DNA of 7,912 bases from Kiritimatiellia bacterium. GTDB taxonomy: Bacteria; Verrucomicrobiota; Kiritimatiellia; RFP12; UBA3636. The stretch covers positions 1-7,912 of the forward strand of contig JAFUXX010000493.1 of NCBI GenBank assembly GCA_017476965.1. The letters are read 5' to 3'. The translations under genes and the position numbers were made by a program. Positions 7,049 to 7,912 of this stretch are shown here, one piece after another. A model generated the notes under the pieces. It was given only the letters and a program-made list of their open reading frames with translations. It had not been told where the DNA came from and made no database searches. Position 1 is the first letter of the stretch. Every line of letters begins with the position of its first letter.

Positions 7049-7100
7049 CGCCTTGTACCTACGGGGAGAGGGCTCCGCCCCCTCCCCGCTCCCCTTCCCG
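7021..7100 (+). repeat. shared 3' module, copy B (inverted partner at 239-327)
   Basis: It contains the 29-nt identity block (7021-7049), with the last eight codons and stop of surface gene 2. An 11-nt variable linker follows (9 nt shorter than in copy A), then the 40-nt GC-rich block (7061-7100). The stop-codon stem is reduced here to AGGTA/TACCT, whereas the GC-rich block forms the stronger stem. The block also encodes, on the opposite strand, the C-terminal residues of the amidohydrolase. Confidence 0.9.
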
Positions 7101-7912
7101 GTTGGGGCGTGGGGCGCCTTTACGGTAGATCGGGCGGCCGGAGACTGCGGTGAGGCGGGTTTCGTGGCCGGTGGCGGCGTAGACGAGCGTGGAGACCGGG
7201 TCGTGGGCCGGGGTTGTATTTGGCTCGGCTGCCAGATCGAGCACGAAGAAATCGGCGTGTTTGCCGGGCTCCAGCGAGCCTATGTCCGGGTCGTGCAGGG
7301 CCGCGGCGCCGCCGAGGGTGGCCATGTCGAGCGCCATTTGGGCGGTCATGGCCGAGGGGTCGCCGGCGGAGGCTTTGCCAAGCAGCGCCGCGAGCCACAT
7401 TTCGCGCACCATGTTCTGCTGGTTGTTGGAGGCCGGGCCGTCCGTGCCGAGCGCCACGGGCAGCCCCGCCCGCACCATCGCCGGCACGGGGGCCGTGCCC
7501 GACGCCAGTTTCATGTTGGAGGCCGGGTTGTGCACCGCCACGCAGCCGCGGTCGCGCAAGAGCGCGATCTCGTCGGGAGTCACGTGCACGCAGTGGAAAA
7601 AGGTGGCGTCCGGGCGCAGCAGGCCGAGCGAGTCGCAGTACTCCACGGGCCGCAGCCCGTGCTCGGCGACGCAGTCGTCGGTCTCTTTTTGCGTTTCGGC
7701 GAGGTGCATCCCGAAAAGCGCGCCGGTTTCGTCGCACAGTTCGCGGCAGGCGCGCAGGATCTCCGGGTCGGTCGTGTACGGCGCGTGCGGGCACACCGCG
7801 GCGCGCAGGCGCGGGTGCCCGCTCCACGCCGCGATGTTTCCGCGCATCCGGGCGAAAAGCGCCTCGCGCGTGGCGCCGCCGAGCTGCGGGAAGAAGCGCG
7901 TGACGTTTTCGC
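7059..7912 (-). CDS. mtaD: 5-methylthioadenosine/S-adenosylhomocysteine deaminase-type amidohydrolase, N terminus outside window
   Basis: The frame is open to the right edge, so the ATG at 7847 is internal and the gene starts outside the window. About 284 residues are visible. Motifs match the MtaD branch of metal-dependent amidohydrolases: PHAPY (7776-7790), HLAET (7692-7706, metal-binding His and substrate-binding Glu), HCVH, HNPASNMKLASG, and GTDGPASNN (7435-7449, catalytic metal-binding Asp). The first HxH metal motif would be in the missing part. The C-terminal segment EPGKHADFFVLDL is the usual composite beta-domain of the superfamily. The enzyme hydrolytically deaminates MTA or SAH to inosyl products in the cytoplasm, in methionine and purine salvage; related chlorohydrolases or guanine deaminases cannot be fully excluded. 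The end is odd: after GRPIYRKG the last residues (NREGERGGGGALSP) are encoded by the repeat at 7061-7100. Its stop faces the stop of surface gene 2 across 10 bp. Confidence 0.85.
   Translation of the reverse strand, partial: ENVTRFFPQLGGATREALFARMRGNIAAWSGHPRLRAAVCPHAPYTTDPEILRACRELCDETGALFGMHLAETQKETDDCVAEHGLRPVEYCDSLGLLRPDATFFHCVHVTPDEIALLRDRGCVAVHNPASNMKLASGTAPVPAMVRAGLPVALGTDGPASNNQQNMVREMWLAALLGKASAGDPSAMTAQMALDMATLGGAAALHDPDIGSLEPGKHADFFVLDLAAEPNTTPAHDPVSTLVYAATGHETRLTAVSGRPIYRKGAPRPNREGERGGGGALSP
7063..7087. terminator. GC-rich hairpin between convergent genes
   Basis: GGGGAGAGGGC (7063-7073) pairs with GCCCCCTCCCC (7077-7087) at 10 of 11 positions around a TCC loop. It lies 15 nt after the stop codon of surface gene 2 and inside the 3' end of the amidohydrolase frame. 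No U-tract is present on either side. It could serve as a bidirectional terminator or mRNA 3'-end stabiliser for the convergent pair. Confidence 0.4.

Overview
This is a GC-rich bacterial window with three protein-coding genes and one partial tRNA gene. Two very large, divergently transcribed genes (minus 300-3569, plus 3851-7048) encode exported, Gly/Thr/Ser/Val-rich beta-strand repeat proteins. These carry recognisable autotransporter-associated beta-strand repeat (ABR) units, such as LTKTGxxxLTL...YxGTTTVxxGT, and modules opening with a W..G...W...NW motif. Paralogous secreted proteins of this type are abundant in the PVC group, especially Verrucomicrobiota, Kiritimatiellota and Lentisphaerota. 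I infer such a genome (perhaps a gut or sediment Kiritimatiellae-like lineage) at moderate confidence; no ribosomal or taxonomic marker is present.

Layout. Positions 1-75 (minus) hold a tRNA-Ser(GCU) cut by the left edge, with a good sigma70-type promoter at 123-151 and a long hairpin at 180-227 upstream of it. Surface gene 1 (1089 aa) runs leftward from 3569 to 300. A 281-bp divergent intergenic region (3570-3850) carries a 10-T tract, candidate promoters and a GC-rich structured leader for gene 1. Surface gene 2 (1065 aa) runs rightward from 3851 to 7048. A partial amidohydrolase gene (minus, 7059 to the right edge) resembles 5-methylthioadenosine/S-adenosylhomocysteine deaminase and converges on gene 2, the two stop codons being 10 bp apart.

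The most unusual structure is a shared 3' module. The bodies of the two surface proteins do not visibly align along their length, yet both end in the same octapeptide KGTFIILR, written with identical codons. The DNA match begins just before those codons, runs through the stop codon (29 nt identical) and resumes in a 40-nt GC-rich hairpin-forming block (38 of 40 identical). The two copies (239-327 and 7021-7100) are inverted and bracket the gene pair. The right copy also supplies the last codons and the stop of the amidohydrolase gene. The module could be a C-terminal sorting tag carried with its own 3' processing or termination element, a gene-conversion patch, or a REP-like repeat. The sequence alone does not decide between these.

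Functionally, the surface genes probably contribute extracellular or cell-envelope beta-solenoid proteins. The amidohydrolase belongs to purine and methionine salvage and shows no functional link to them. Neither surface protein has a visible autotransporter beta-barrel, PEP-CTERM or LPXTG signal, so the export and anchoring route is open.
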